The notes: a model not told the origin generated them from the letters alone. DNA of 64,000 nt from Oppiella nova (GCA_905397405.1 CAJPVJ010000001.1:342771-406770); one strand, 5' to 3'. Shown: positions 38,287 through 47,628, counted from the first letter of the stretch. Program-made: numbers and translations.

Positions 38287-38994
38287 TTATTTTACTGCTT
38301 TGAGGAGTAATTCAATTTCGCCTGCTTCACGTGCGCCTGAAATACGGGTGCCATCTTGTAAGAAGAATGTTGGTGTACCATCGACTTCGAGTGATTTTGC
38401 TAAAGCAATATTTTTCTCAATTGGGTTCGTACATGACTTGTTTGAAGTCGGTTGTTTCTTGTCAATTAAATAGTCTTCCCAGGCTTGGTACTGGTTTTTA
38501 GAGCACCAGATTTGCTGTGAAATACTTTCAGCATTTGGATGTAAACGGGTGATTGGGTATAAAAATAAGTAAACTGTTAGGTTGTCGATATTTTTTAATT
38601 CTTTTTCAAGATGTTGGCAATATGGACAGTCAGGATCACTAAATACGTAGATTACACGTTCACCTTTACCTTTGACATGCTTAATGGCTTGTTTCAAAGG
38701 TAATGATTTTACATCAATACTTTTTAGCGCTTGCATACGTTCTTCGGTCAGGTTTTTTTGTTCTTTAAGATCAATTAAATTGCCGACAAAGAAATATTTT
38801 GCTTCTTCATTGGTATAAACAATACGCCCACCCATATAGACTTCATAAACATCTTTAATTGGTGAGTTTTGTACCGATTTCACCTGAATCTCAGGATATT
38901 TGGTTTTTAAGTTTTGCTGCAAAGTTTGAATATCTGCATGTGCAGAAGAAAAGGTAAAAAGACCCAAAGTTAGAAGAGATAACCAGATTTTCAT
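38287..38994 (-). CDS. dsbC: Thiol:disulfide interchange protein DsbC
   Basis: 235 residues. Signal peptide MKIWLSLLTLGLFTFSSAHA-D, an N-terminal dimerisation domain (about 21-80) and a thioredoxin-fold domain with active site DPDCPYCQHL (near residue 110) and cis-Pro loop DGTPTFFLQ. Periplasmic disulfide isomerase kept reduced by DsbD. A second pair of Cys (WCSKN and SCTNP) matches the structural disulfide of DsbC. An in-frame GTG at 39030 would add 12 residues before the signal peptide and is less likely. Confidence 0.9.
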   Translation of the reverse strand: MKIWLSLLTLGLFTFSSAHADIQTLQQNLKTKYPEIQVKSVQNSPIKDVYEVYMGGRIVYTNEEAKYFFVGNLIDLKEQKNLTEERMQALKSIDVKSLPLKQAIKHVKGKGERVIYVFSDPDCPYCQHLEKELKNIDNLTVYLFLYPITRLHPNAESISQQIWCSKNQYQAWEDYLIDKKQPTSNKSCTNPIEKNIALAKSLEVDGTPTFFLQDGTRISGAREAGEIELLLKAVK

Positions 38995-39095
38995 GTTAAA
39001 GCTCAAAATAATAATGTGGATATTGTGCACTCAATACTGATCAAAAATATATTGAGATCATGTAATTGCCAATGTGATATTTAGTTGGTACCACG

Positions 39096-40835
39096 CTAAC
39101 TTCGTATTGTATTCTGGATACCATGGCGTGTTAACTCATTTCCGAGTTGTTGGATATATTGATTTAATTCTACTTGTGAGTCACTCCGTAAACGTAATTG
39201 CGTACTAAAATTAAAGATTCTGCTACGTTTCCCATTGCGCTGTAAAATTTGAAAGTGCCCAAGATAACCTCCATTCGCCGTAGTCATACGGGTACTAAAT
39301 TCAACGCATGTGATCTGATCTAAAGGGTACGAGGTCATCATCAAATTACTGACGATCAGTTTATGGTTACGTATATAAAATGGGGCAAAATTTAAATTAA
39401 ACCGTTTAAATATCCACATCAGCATACTAAAAAATGCTACGAAAATGATAGGAATAAACAAGCCCCAATATTTGTCTGAGCGGTTAGTCGTCTCTACTTC
39501 GAGTAATTCTACATGTTTGGCTTCAACCATCTTTTGCTCTTCAATCCATTGTCGAATATCGTCAGTGCGTGGTTGAGTTCTCAGTAAATTTTGAATCGTT
39601 TGTGGGTCGCGAATACGATAAATCGTGGCTTTAACCAGTTGGCTATTTCCTAACTGATCAAAATAGTAAAACGCATTGCCATTTTTCCATACAGTGCCAT
39701 AGTTGTAATTCACATCTCCAAGTTTTTGCCATGTGGAATGAAGTGGTTCAGCTAATTTTAGAATATGGGTGGATTTGGAAGAGGCTGATCCTTTATTACT
39801 GCGATATTCACTGGCTTGTAGATAGAGAAGCTGTGTGCCATCAGAAAAAATCAGCGGTGCGATTTCTTTAAATGCTTTGCCTAAAAATGGACTATCACCT
39901 GCGCGACGCATTTTTTTCTTATTCAGATCAAAATAATAAATCCCCGTGTTGTTATAAAACAAAGCATGGTTAATATGATCGCCATGTTCGCTTAAGAGAT
40001 GATAAGGCGCGTATTGGGGATCAAAGGCAAATTCGTTGACATAGACCATACCATCGACAGGATTGAGTAAATAATATTGGTTATTTAAACCGTCTATTTC
40101 AATACTATAAAGTTTTCCATTGTCTTTTAAATCGAGCAAAGTGTGGTTGTAATAGACGTTTTTACCATCCGCTCGATAGGCATAGTTACGTTTGCCTAAG
40201 ACAAGTTTGAGTTGGTCTGGATTGGCTCCAGAAAGCAATTTCCCTTGAAAATAGGTGAATGTCCCATTACTTGCCGTATCATTTTCAGAATTGACACGAT
40301 AAGGTAGATTGCCTGATCCAAGTTTAAAATAGGGGTAGAGATAACTTTGTGGTTTTGAACCTAGGGCAAAATTTTGTTGCATGATTTGCCACACTTCTCG
40401 AAGCGCCCCTAAATCCTTATTTCGTTCGGTGGAGGGGGAGCAATACCAAGTGTCTTTTCCAGCAGTAAAATAACCATCCCCAATAGTTTTCACCTGTTGA
40501 GGTTGCACACCTTTTAGGAGGATATTGCCACAATAAATATGCAGTTTATCTGCACCTAGTTGTCGGTATTGGTAATTATCATTGGGTAAATAAAAACTTT
40601 GAACATCTGCTTCAGGGATCAAATAATCACCATTGCTGGGTACAGCGGCATAGATTTGGTTGTTATATTTTTCAAATATCCCAAGTTTTTCTGTAGTCGC
40701 AGTAAAAGGAATCTCATCTGAATTTGAGTCAGAAAATCTAAATATAAAACTAAAGCTGAACAGAAGCGCGCATATCACCAAGATAAGCGTGAAGGTCTTA
40801 AGGATAGAAAATACTTTTAGTGGATTCTGCATCAT
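39096..40835 (-). CDS. DKNYY-domain-like membrane protein, function unknown
   Basis: 579 residues. One N-terminal TM helix (about 13-33), a large extracytoplasmic region of repeated short beta units with aromatic signatures (YRADGKNVYYNHTLL, YNNTGIYYFDLNKKK, KNGNAFYYFDQLGN) that resemble DKNYY-type repeats, a second TM near residues 455-477 and a cytoplasmic C-terminal part of about 100 residues (PFYIRNHKLIVSNLMMTSYPLDQITCVEF) resembling a PH-like domain. Topology out-in with the repeats in the periplasm. No function is known to me and there is no operon partner. Confidence 0.6.
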   Translation of the reverse strand: MMQNPLKVFSILKTFTLILVICALLFSFSFIFRFSDSNSDEIPFTATTEKLGIFEKYNNQIYAAVPSNGDYLIPEADVQSFYLPNDNYQYRQLGADKLHIYCGNILLKGVQPQQVKTIGDGYFTAGKDTWYCSPSTERNKDLGALREVWQIMQQNFALGSKPQSYLYPYFKLGSGNLPYRVNSENDTASNGTFTYFQGKLLSGANPDQLKLVLGKRNYAYRADGKNVYYNHTLLDLKDNGKLYSIEIDGLNNQYYLLNPVDGMVYVNEFAFDPQYAPYHLLSEHGDHINHALFYNNTGIYYFDLNKKKMRRAGDSPFLGKAFKEIAPLIFSDGTQLLYLQASEYRSNKGSASSKSTHILKLAEPLHSTWQKLGDVNYNYGTVWKNGNAFYYFDQLGNSQLVKATIYRIRDPQTIQNLLRTQPRTDDIRQWIEEQKMVEAKHVELLEVETTNRSDKYWGLFIPIIFVAFFSMLMWIFKRFNLNFAPFYIRNHKLIVSNLMMTSYPLDQITCVEFSTRMTTANGGYLGHFQILQRNGKRSRIFNFSTQLRLRSDSQVELNQYIQQLGNELTRHGIQNTIRS

Positions 40836-40945
40836 TTATTTTATTGTTAAATATTGATCGGGTTGAGTTATGGCAATTTAATGTTGTTTTGTCATCACTT
40901 TAATGATGAATTGGTCATGCTGATTGATGGCAAGGTCTTTATCAT

Positions 40946-41266
40946 TTAAGGCAAATAGGGCTGCATGGCCTCTGTTAAAATTTCAATTAACTCTTCATCC
41001 ATATAGTGATAATCGTCTGGAATATCCAACACCATGACTTTTTTATGTTGTAACTGGTTGGGGAATTTCTCTTTGATATTTTGTTTATGTTTTTGCTCCA
41101 TGACAAAAATTATATCTGCCCAAGCAATATCTTTGACAGAAATACGATGTTTGGCGTGTTTACTTGTTCCAGCGGAACGTGTGGAAATGCCATAGCCCAC
41201 TGCAAAGACACGCTCGGCAGTGGGACTACGCCATTGGTTACGACTACAAATAAAAAGGGTGTTCAA
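40946..41266 (-). CDS. Small predicted protein tyrosine phosphatase (COG4551-like)
   Basis: 106 residues. The phosphatase loop C-X5-R is plain: FICSRNQWRSPTAE, with Cys7 and Arg13. The protein is shorter than classical low-molecular-weight phosphatases (about 150) and lacks their C-terminal Asp-Pro-Tyr loop, though a DIPDDY stretch is present near residue 83. It starts with TTG, which overlaps the stop of the upstream gene (TTGA) and has GGAAG 8 bases ahead of it, so it is translationally coupled. Cytoplasmic; substrate unknown. Confidence 0.78.
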   Translation of the reverse strand: MNTLFICSRNQWRSPTAERVFAVGYGISTRSAGTSKHAKHRISVKDIAWADIIFVMEQKHKQNIKEKFPNQLQHKKVMVLDIPDDYHYMDEELIEILTEAMQPYLP

Positions 41267-41520
41267 TCAGCAGTCTTCCAAAAATCATATTGTGCTTGTT
41301 TTCGTCTTTTGGCAGAAGAAATACGTGGATATTCAATTCTTAATTGTTTCGAGCGAGATCTTTTCAACGATCTGTTCCAAAGTAATTTCCAGACTTTTTC
41401 TGGTTTCCAAAGGGTTGAAGTATGTCTGCAATCTCGACCACGGTGTAAATAATTTACCTTACGTCTCCAAGCGCGATTGCGGTTTAATTCATTTTCAAAA
41501 TATTGTTGTGTAATGTCCAT
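41263..41520 (-). CDS. Small basic protein coupled to the phosphatase gene, function unknown
   Basis: 85 residues, very rich in Arg, Lys and Trp (ELNRNRAWRRKVNYL, KRSRSKQLRIEYPRISSAKRRK). The stop overlaps the TTG start of the phosphatase by 4 bases, which supports real expression. The charge suggests RNA or DNA binding, but no motif is recognised. Overlapping plus-strand open frames (41081-41452, 41220-41513) are rejected as shadows. Confidence 0.55.
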   Translation of the reverse strand: MDITQQYFENELNRNRAWRRKVNYLHRGRDCRHTSTLWKPEKVWKLLWNRSLKRSRSKQLRIEYPRISSAKRRKQAQYDFWKTAD

Positions 41521-41695
41521 AGATAAAACTCATGAGTTGATCGGGTTCAGCAGCCGCGATAACACATGATTGGGCTATTTTATAAGTATTTATCGGGGTA
41601 AACAAGCTGAATGATTTTGATAATGTTTATTTAGAGCCATTTTAAAGGCAATGAAAAGGGTATAATTCTGGCTAAATAGAATGTGTGAGTAGACG

Positions 41696-41941
41696 ATGTT
41701 TATTAAAGGCATTAGACGTAATTATGACAAAGTCAGCCAAGATGACAGCATTGCTGATGAAGATAAGATAGATGCTTTGTTGATCAAACTGGGTGGTGAG
41801 TTTCTTGTCAGTAAGGATGACCGTGTTTATATTTTTGAAAAAGATGGTCAGACGGCCAAGTTTGATGCAAAACATGCACGGGCATTTCACTTTAAAGATT
41901 ATTTGTGTAAAGACATGAATAAATTATTTCATGGGTTTTAA
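41696..41941 (+). CDS. Small hypothetical protein
   Basis: 81 residues, acidic and soluble (DDSIADEDKIDALLIKLGGEF), with a pattern of short beta strands after residue 30. No family recognised. ATG at 41696 gives the whole open frame. It stands alone between the phosphatase pair and the sugar dehydrogenase. Confidence 0.5.
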   Translation: MFIKGIRRNYDKVSQDDSIADEDKIDALLIKLGGEFLVSKDDRVYIFEKDGQTAKFDAKHARAFHFKDYLCKDMNKLFHGF

Positions 41942-42304
41942 TATCCATTGAAAATTAGTGAACTGTTCAATTGGGCTATAAAAATATTTTAAGCACTTGG
42001 ATGAGCCCTCTACCTCTGTATTGATGGTGGTTAGGGCTTTCTAAAGTAATAACTTTTGATGTTGTCATTGTTTATTTTCTTAGTTCTGTTTTTTGATGCG
42101 CTGTGTGCCGTAGAATGAGAGTGAATGCTTTAATCCACTGCAAGGATACATTCGGAGCTTGGCTAAAAACAATATAAAACAATGGCTTGTATCTAGATGA
42201 TCTTTGTATTTTTCTAGCAAAATTATTTGACTATATACTCGTGCTTCAAGTTATATAATATAAAAAAGAAGGCTGTTTTTCCTAAGATTAATCGAGACGT
42301 ATCT
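41942..42304. other. Gene-free stretch before the sugar dehydrogenase
   Basis: 363 bases. A weak inverted repeat AGCCCT / AGGGCT (42004-42009 and 42033-42038) followed by TTTCT may be the terminator of the small gene upstream. Otherwise nothing was identified; the dehydrogenase promoter should lie in the second half. Confidence 0.35.
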
Positions 42305-43489
42305 ATGATGAAAGTACTGTCAATCTTATTCATAAGTTTAGTTTGTTCAATGGGGATTTTAGCTCAACAGCCAAATCTTGTGCCTCAGCAGGTTAAGTTA
42401 AAAAATGGGAAGCGCTTTTCTTTAAATCTTCCAGCAAATTACGAAATTATTCCAGCGGCTGAGGGCTTAAAGCGAGTTCGTTTTTTTAGCAAAGCTCCTG
42501 ATGGCAGAATGTTTGTAACAGATATGCACGATTTGACTGATAATAAAAAAGGCATCGTTTATATTTTGGATGAATGGAACCCTGAAACGGGAAAATTCGG
42601 CAAAATTATTCCTTATATGACGGGGCTGAAGAACCCTAATTCAGTTCAATTTTATACAGATTCTTCAGGACAAGATTGGTTGTATTTAGCGGAAACTAAT
42701 CAACTGACCCGACGAAAATTTACCAAAGGTGAAATTAAACCAACCGATAAAGCCGAAGTTTTAGTAACTTTTCCTGACTACGGTTTAAGTTATAAATATG
42801 GTGGTTGGCATCTAACACGGACACTCGCCGTGGGTGGGAACGGGAAAATTTATGTTTCTGTCGGCTCAAGCTGCAATGCTTGTGTCGAGAAAGAAAAAGT
42901 CCGGGCGACAGTTTTAGAAATGAACCCCGATGGTTCGCAACAAAAGATTTTTGCTACAGGTTTACGCAATGCAGTCGGTTTGAAATGGGTTGGTAATTTT
43001 TTATTTGCCACTAATCAAGGTGTGGACCATTTGGGTAAAAATAAGCCTGATGAAACTTTTTATGCACTCAAACGTGATGCAGATTATGGTTGGGCTTCAT
43101 GTTATTCGTCGAATGGTAAAATTTTGGCAGATCCAAAATTTAAACGTCCATCAGGTTGCAAAAATGTATTGCCTCCTTATGCTTATTTCCCTGCGCATTC
43201 ATCTGCACTTGGTTTTGACTATTTTGATCATCCCGATACAGACGATACCATCAAAAATTCTTTTTTAGTTGCTTTACATGGTTCTACCGATGCCGCAATT
43301 GGTCATGGTTATAAAATTGTGATTATGCGTAAAGGGCAAAAATTACAGACATTTATGGATGGTTTTTTAGTGGGCAAAAATGTCTATGGTCGCCCTTGTG
43401 ATATTTATCGGGTAGATGAAAATTCATTTTATTTTTCCGATGATAAGAGTGGTGTGATTTATTATGTTCGGCAGAAAGAATCTTCCTAA
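42305..43489 (+). CDS. PQQ-dependent sugar dehydrogenase-like protein (GSDH family)
   Basis: 394 residues. Signal peptide MMKVLSILFISLVCSMGILA-Q, then a six-bladed beta-propeller of the glucose/sorbosone dehydrogenase family. YGGWHLTRTLAVGGNGKIYVSVGSSCNAC holds the candidate catalytic His, FATGLRNAVGLKW the conserved Arg, and SALGFDYFD the later blade. Adjacent Cys residues in CNAC and CYSSNGK/SGCK could form disulfides. It is shorter than Acinetobacter soluble glucose dehydrogenase and closer to the aldose dehydrogenase group. Periplasmic oxidation of a sugar is likely; substrate unknown. An in-frame TTG at 42227 is rejected because it precedes the signal peptide. Confidence 0.8.
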   Translation: MMKVLSILFISLVCSMGILAQQPNLVPQQVKLKNGKRFSLNLPANYEIIPAAEGLKRVRFFSKAPDGRMFVTDMHDLTDNKKGIVYILDEWNPETGKFGKIIPYMTGLKNPNSVQFYTDSSGQDWLYLAETNQLTRRKFTKGEIKPTDKAEVLVTFPDYGLSYKYGGWHLTRTLAVGGNGKIYVSVGSSCNACVEKEKVRATVLEMNPDGSQQKIFATGLRNAVGLKWVGNFLFATNQGVDHLGKNKPDETFYALKRDADYGWASCYSSNGKILADPKFKRPSGCKNVLPPYAYFPAHSSALGFDYFDHPDTDDTIKNSFLVALHGSTDAAIGHGYKIVIMRKGQKLQTFMDGFLVGKNVYGRPCDIYRVDENSFYFSDDKSGVIYYVRQKESS

Positions 43490-43689
43490 ATTTTGAACTT
43501 TTCTAAAATTTTAGGAGTTAGTAAAAAGAGCATGGCTAAGAATACAAAATTCAGGTGAAAGTAAAAATATAAATTGTCGATAAATCTTTGGAAGCAGTAT
43601 TAGATCAGCAAGTATTTATCTATGAAAATAAAGCTAACCAATTGCTATTGTTAAAGTTGTTGTGATTGACTCAATCATTTTATTCTCTT

Positions 43690-43717
43690 AATAAACCTAC
43701 AAGGTTGTAGGTTTATT
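43690..43717. terminator. Bidirectional terminator
   Basis: 13-bp inverted repeat AATAAACCTACAA / TTGTAGGTTTATT with a very short centre, between the convergent dehydrogenase and ygfZ genes. Confidence 0.65.
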
Positions 43718-43741
43718 ATTGTAGACAATTTTGAGAAATTA

Positions 43742-44461
43742 CTACGGTCTCGCCACATCACCACTTAAGCTTTCAGGTAATGCTAAAACAGTCACGTTTA
43801 ACTCTTCTAAAGCATCAGGACGGGCAACCACAAGCGCAATATAACCATTTTCAAATGCTGCACTGTTTACTACTTGAACACCTTTATTCAATTGTTCAGC
43901 CTGAGTAGGGGCAGGACCTGTACCTTGAATGACATGTAACCATGCTTTTGGTTTTGCCTTAAACCAGAGGCGTGCAATCACTTCCTGACCAAGATAACAG
44001 CCTTTGTCATAATTGATTCCTTCACGTTGGTGTAAGCGTAATTCTTGTGGTTGAAATACATGTTCAATTGCTTGATTTATATAAGCCTGACCAGTTTGAA
44101 TTGCAGCAATTTCCCATACTGAAATATCGGTTTCTGTAGCAGAAAAATCAGTCGTTGAACCATTCAATGTTGGAAAAACTTGTCCAGTTTCTTCAAGCTT
44201 CATTTTAGAAAAAGCGCCATATTTTTTAATATGTTTGGCAAATTCTTCGGCTTGATCTCGAGTCGTAACAATCTCTAAATGTTCAGGATTAATTTTTTTA
44301 AGCCATAAGCCAAAATGGATACGGCCTTTAAGATCACAAATCGCAGTGTATTGGGTGATATTTTCAGCCAAAGCTTCAACGTTTACAGTCACTTGACCTT
44401 GTAGAAATTTGATTGCATCAACACCAATCAAGGTAAATGAGGAGAAAGCTAGATCGCTCAT
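43742..44461 (-). CDS. ygfZ: tRNA-modifying / iron-sulfur cluster repair protein YgfZ
   Basis: 239 residues of the GcvT-like folate-binding fold. The diagnostic motif K-G-C-Y-x-G-Q-E is present (YDKGCYLGQEVIARLW, near residue 153). YgfZ needs folate and its conserved Cys to maintain certain Fe-S enzymes such as MiaB. It is divergent from acnD, itself an Fe-S enzyme, across about 240 bases; a functional link is possible but not shown. Confidence 0.9.
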   Translation of the reverse strand: MSDLAFSSFTLIGVDAIKFLQGQVTVNVEALAENITQYTAICDLKGRIHFGLWLKKINPEHLEIVTTRDQAEEFAKHIKKYGAFSKMKLEETGQVFPTLNGSTTDFSATETDISVWEIAAIQTGQAYINQAIEHVFQPQELRLHQREGINYDKGCYLGQEVIARLWFKAKPKAWLHVIQGTGPAPTQAEQLNKGVQVVNSAAFENGYIALVVARPDALEELNVTVLALPESLSGDVARP

Positions 44462-44699
44462 GAATTGCTCGCTTATCTTAAATCTAATACTAAAGAATTA
44501 ATCTTATTTTCCGCTATTTTTCAAAAAAAAGCAGATTTAGTGCAAATATTTTAATGAAGTTGTTACTAAATATTTCCAAAACCCCTGTTTTTATATCTAA
44601 GTTTATGAAATATAAACGATTTGGGAAATGGGTTTTCGACAGTGTACTATGCCAATCATTAGACACGCAGTACAAAATGATGCAAGAGGCACAAAACTA

Positions 44700-47306
44700 A
44701 TGAATAACAACTATCGTAAACCACTGCAAGGTACCCAGCTCGAATACTTCGATGTGCGTCAAGCCGTAGAAGACATCCAGCAAGGCGCATATGCAAAACT
44801 TCCATACACTTCAAAAGTATTGGCCGAACAGCTGGTACGCCGTTGTGATCCAGCCATTCTCGAACAGTCTTTAAAAGAACTAATTAACCGTAAACAAGAC
44901 CATGATTTCCCTTGGTATCCAGCACGTGTGGTATGTCATGACATCCTTGGACAAACAGCATTAGTCGACCTTGCAGGTTTGCGTGATGCGATTGCAGACC
45001 AAGGCGGTGACCCTGCTAAAGTTAATCCTGTTGTACCAACGCAGTTGATCGTTGACCACTCTCTAGCAGTGGAATACGGTGGCTTTGACCCAGATGCATT
45101 TGAAAAAAACCGTGCTGTAGAAGACCGTCGTAATGAAGATCGTTTTCACTTTATTGAATGGACCAAAACAGCATTTGAAAATGTCGATGTAATCCCAGCA
45201 GGCAACGGCATCATGCACCAAATCAACTTGGAGAAAATGTCTCCAGTGATTCAAAACCGTGAAGGTATCGCATTTCCAGATACTTGTGTCGGTACAGATT
45301 CACATACACCACATACAGATGCGCTAGGTGTAATTTCTATTGGTGTTGGTGGTTTGGAAGCTGAAAATGTCATGCTTGGTCGTGCATCTTGGATGCGCCT
45401 TCCAGACATTATCGGTGTGGAATTGGTGGGACAGCGCAAAGCTGGCATCACTGCCACAGATATCGTTTTAGCGCTGACAGAATTCTTGCGTAAAGAACGT
45501 GTAGTGGGTGCATATTTAGAATTCTTTGGTGAAGGTGCGGACAGTATGTCTGTAGGAGATCGTGCAACGATTTCCAATATGACTCCAGAATATGGCGCAA
45601 CTGCGGCAATGTTCTATATCGACCAGAACACCATTGATTATTTAACCTTGACTGGTCGTGAATCTGACCAAATCAAATTGGTAGAAAGTTATGCCAAAGA
45701 AATTGGTCTTTGGGCATCAGATATGCAACAAGCAGAATACCCTCGGGTACTTCGTTTCGATCTTTCAACCGTAACACGTAATATTGCAGGTCCATCAAAC
45801 CCACATGCACGTGTATCAACAGCAGATTTAAAAGAGAAAGGCATTGCAGGCATAGTTGAAAACCGTACTGATGGTTTAATGCCTGATGGTGCAATCATTA
45901 TTGCCGCGATTACCTCTTGTACCAATACCTCAAACCCTCGTAATACCGTTGCTGCGGGTTTGTTGGCACGTAAAGCAAATGAATTGGGCTTAGTACGTAA
46001 ACCTTGGGTGAAATCATCATTTGCACCAGGTTCTAAAGCTGCTGCACTTTATCTTGAAGAAGCTGGCGTACTGGAAGATTTAGAAAAGCTTGGTTTTGGT
46101 ATCGTGGCTTATGCATGTACGACGTGTAACGGTATGTCTGGTGCTTTAGATCCAAAAATTCAGCAAGAAATTATTGACCGTGATTTGTATGCTACTGCGG
46201 TACTTTCAGGTAATCGTAACTTTGATGGTCGTATCCATCCTTATGCAAAACAAGCATTCTTGGCTTCACCGCCTTTGGTAGTGGCTTATGCAATTGCGGG
46301 CACAATTCGTTTTGATATTGAAACGGATTCATTGGGCAATGACAAAGACGGTAATCCAATTTACCTAAAAGACGTTTGGCCATCGGATGCTGAAATTGAT
46401 GCATTGGTTAAACAATCTGTAAAACCTGAACAGTTCCGTAAAGTGTATATCCCGATGTTTGATTTGGGTGTGACAGAAAAATCAGAAAGCCCGTTATACG
46501 ATTGGCGCCCGCAAAGTACTTATATTCGCCGTCCACCGTATTGGGAAGGGGCTTTGGCTGCACCACGTACATTGTCAAATATGCGTCCACTTGCGATCTT
46601 ACCTGACAACATTACCACGGATCATTTGTCACCATCGAATGCAATTATGATGGATTCGGCAGCGGGTGAGTATCTGCATAAAATGGGTGTCCCTGAAGAA
46701 GACTTTAACTCGTATGCAACGCATCGTGGTGACCATTTGACCGCGCAACGTGCAACTTTTGCCAACCCAAAACTGTTTAATGAAATGGTGGTTCGTTCAG
46801 ACGGTACCATCAAGCAAGGTTCTAAAGCGCGTGTTGAACCAGAAGGCGAAGTGATGCGTATGTGGGAAGCGATTGAGATTTATATGAATCGTAAGCAACC
46901 ACTGATTATCATTGCTGGTAAGGACTATGGTCAAGGCTCTAGTCGTGACTGGGCTGCGAAAGGTGTTCGTCTTGCTGGGGTTGAAGCGATTGTGGCAGAA
47001 GGCTTTGAGCGTATCCACCGTACTAACCTTGTTGGTATGGGCGTGTTACCACTTGAGTTTAAAGCGGGCACTGACCGTAAAACCTTAAAGCTTGATGGTA
47101 CTGAGCTGTATAGCGTGATTGGTAATATTGCACCACGTACAGACTTAACCTTGGTGATTGAACGTGCCACGGTTGATGGTAAGAATGAAGTGATTGAAGT
47201 TCCTGTAACTTGTCGTTTGGATACTGAAGAAGAAGTGCATGTGTATGAAGCGGGTGGGGTATTACAACGCTTTGCACAGGATTTCTTGGAAGGGCAAGTG
47301 GCTTGA
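44700..47306 (+). CDS. acnD: Fe/S-dependent 2-methylisocitrate dehydratase AcnD
   Basis: 868 residues, matching AcnD and not the longer AcnA. Aconitase-superfamily features: PDTCVGTDSHTPH, the cluster ligands in AITSCTNTSNP and ACTTCNGMSG, and the C-terminal swivel domain with GQGSSRDWAAKG. The N-terminus (GTQLEYFDVRQAVEDIQ) is of the AcnD type. With PrpF it converts 2-methylcitrate to 2-methylaconitate in propionate breakdown. ATG 44700 has AGAGG 10 bases ahead; an open frame to 44628 adds 24 residues unlike AcnD. Unusually, no prpB, prpC or prpF flanks it. Confidence 0.93.
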   Translation: MNNNYRKPLQGTQLEYFDVRQAVEDIQQGAYAKLPYTSKVLAEQLVRRCDPAILEQSLKELINRKQDHDFPWYPARVVCHDILGQTALVDLAGLRDAIADQGGDPAKVNPVVPTQLIVDHSLAVEYGGFDPDAFEKNRAVEDRRNEDRFHFIEWTKTAFENVDVIPAGNGIMHQINLEKMSPVIQNREGIAFPDTCVGTDSHTPHTDALGVISIGVGGLEAENVMLGRASWMRLPDIIGVELVGQRKAGITATDIVLALTEFLRKERVVGAYLEFFGEGADSMSVGDRATISNMTPEYGATAAMFYIDQNTIDYLTLTGRESDQIKLVESYAKEIGLWASDMQQAEYPRVLRFDLSTVTRNIAGPSNPHARVSTADLKEKGIAGIVENRTDGLMPDGAIIIAAITSCTNTSNPRNTVAAGLLARKANELGLVRKPWVKSSFAPGSKAAALYLEEAGVLEDLEKLGFGIVAYACTTCNGMSGALDPKIQQEIIDRDLYATAVLSGNRNFDGRIHPYAKQAFLASPPLVVAYAIAGTIRFDIETDSLGNDKDGNPIYLKDVWPSDAEIDALVKQSVKPEQFRKVYIPMFDLGVTEKSESPLYDWRPQSTYIRRPPYWEGALAAPRTLSNMRPLAILPDNITTDHLSPSNAIMMDSAAGEYLHKMGVPEEDFNSYATHRGDHLTAQRATFANPKLFNEMVVRSDGTIKQGSKARVEPEGEVMRMWEAIEIYMNRKQPLIIIAGKDYGQGSSRDWAAKGVRLAGVEAIVAEGFERIHRTNLVGMGVLPLEFKAGTDRKTLKLDGTELYSVIGNIAPRTDLTLVIERATVDGKNEVIEVPVTCRLDTEEEVHVYEAGGVLQRFAQDFLEGQVA

Positions 47307-47326
47307 TTGAGTTCTATTCTTTAAAT

Positions 47327-47360
47327 CCTCCCCAACCCTCCTTTGAAAAGGAGGGAGTTC
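47327..47360. repeat. Short GC-rich inverted repeat, REP-like
   Basis: A pyrimidine-rich block followed by CCCTCCTTT / AAAGGAGGG (47336-47344 and 47347-47355). Hairpins of this appearance are dispersed through Acinetobacter intergenic regions as far as I recall; that status is from memory, not searched. It lies just after acnD. Confidence 0.4.
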
Positions 47361-47413
47361 TGCTCTTTTAAAAAGAAGATTAATTGAGGATTAAAAGTAA
47401 TTGATAGTGTTGT

Positions 47414-47443
47414 AAAAAAGCCCTACTGTTAAGTGGGGTTTTT
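47414..47443 (+). terminator. Likely terminator of acnD
   Basis: Imperfect stem AAAA-CCCTAC / GTGGGGTTTT with one bulged G and a T run, about 110 bases after the acnD stop and immediately before the VapB-like remnant. Confidence 0.55.
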
Positions 47444-47457
47444 ATTTGGGGAATAAA

Positions 47458-47628
47458 ATGTCTTTATTACGAAAAACTCAAAGTGATACGGTAAATTCTG
47501 ATGAATCAATCACAGCTGAGCGCCTTTTAAATGTATTGTCACAGATGCCTGATGATTTTTATGAGGAAGAAAGAACAGATGAGCCACCTCAAGAAAGAGA
47601 AGAGCTTTAAATGGTTTACGATACTTAA
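47458..47628 (+). pseudogene. Remnant of a VapBC-type toxin-antitoxin pair
   Basis: A 50-codon ORF (47458-47610) with its own GGGG ribosome-binding site ends in LSQMPDDFYEEERTDEPPQEREEL-like residues (given here in part: MPDDFYEEER and PPQERE). This resembles the C-terminal toxin-binding tail of VapB antitoxins, while the N-terminal AbrB/MazE-type DNA-binding domain is missing. Directly after its stop, a 5-codon ORF (47611-47628) looks like the first residues of a PIN-domain toxin with two residues lost and then a stop. Both pieces and their order fit a decayed vapBC operon; no active toxin is encoded. It could instead be a lone small protein. Confidence 0.45.

Noticed and set aside
41081-41513. 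Two overlapping plus-strand ORFs (41081-41452 and 41220-41513)
   Set aside because: They are antisense to the phosphatase and its coupled partner, which have motif support and a start/stop overlap.
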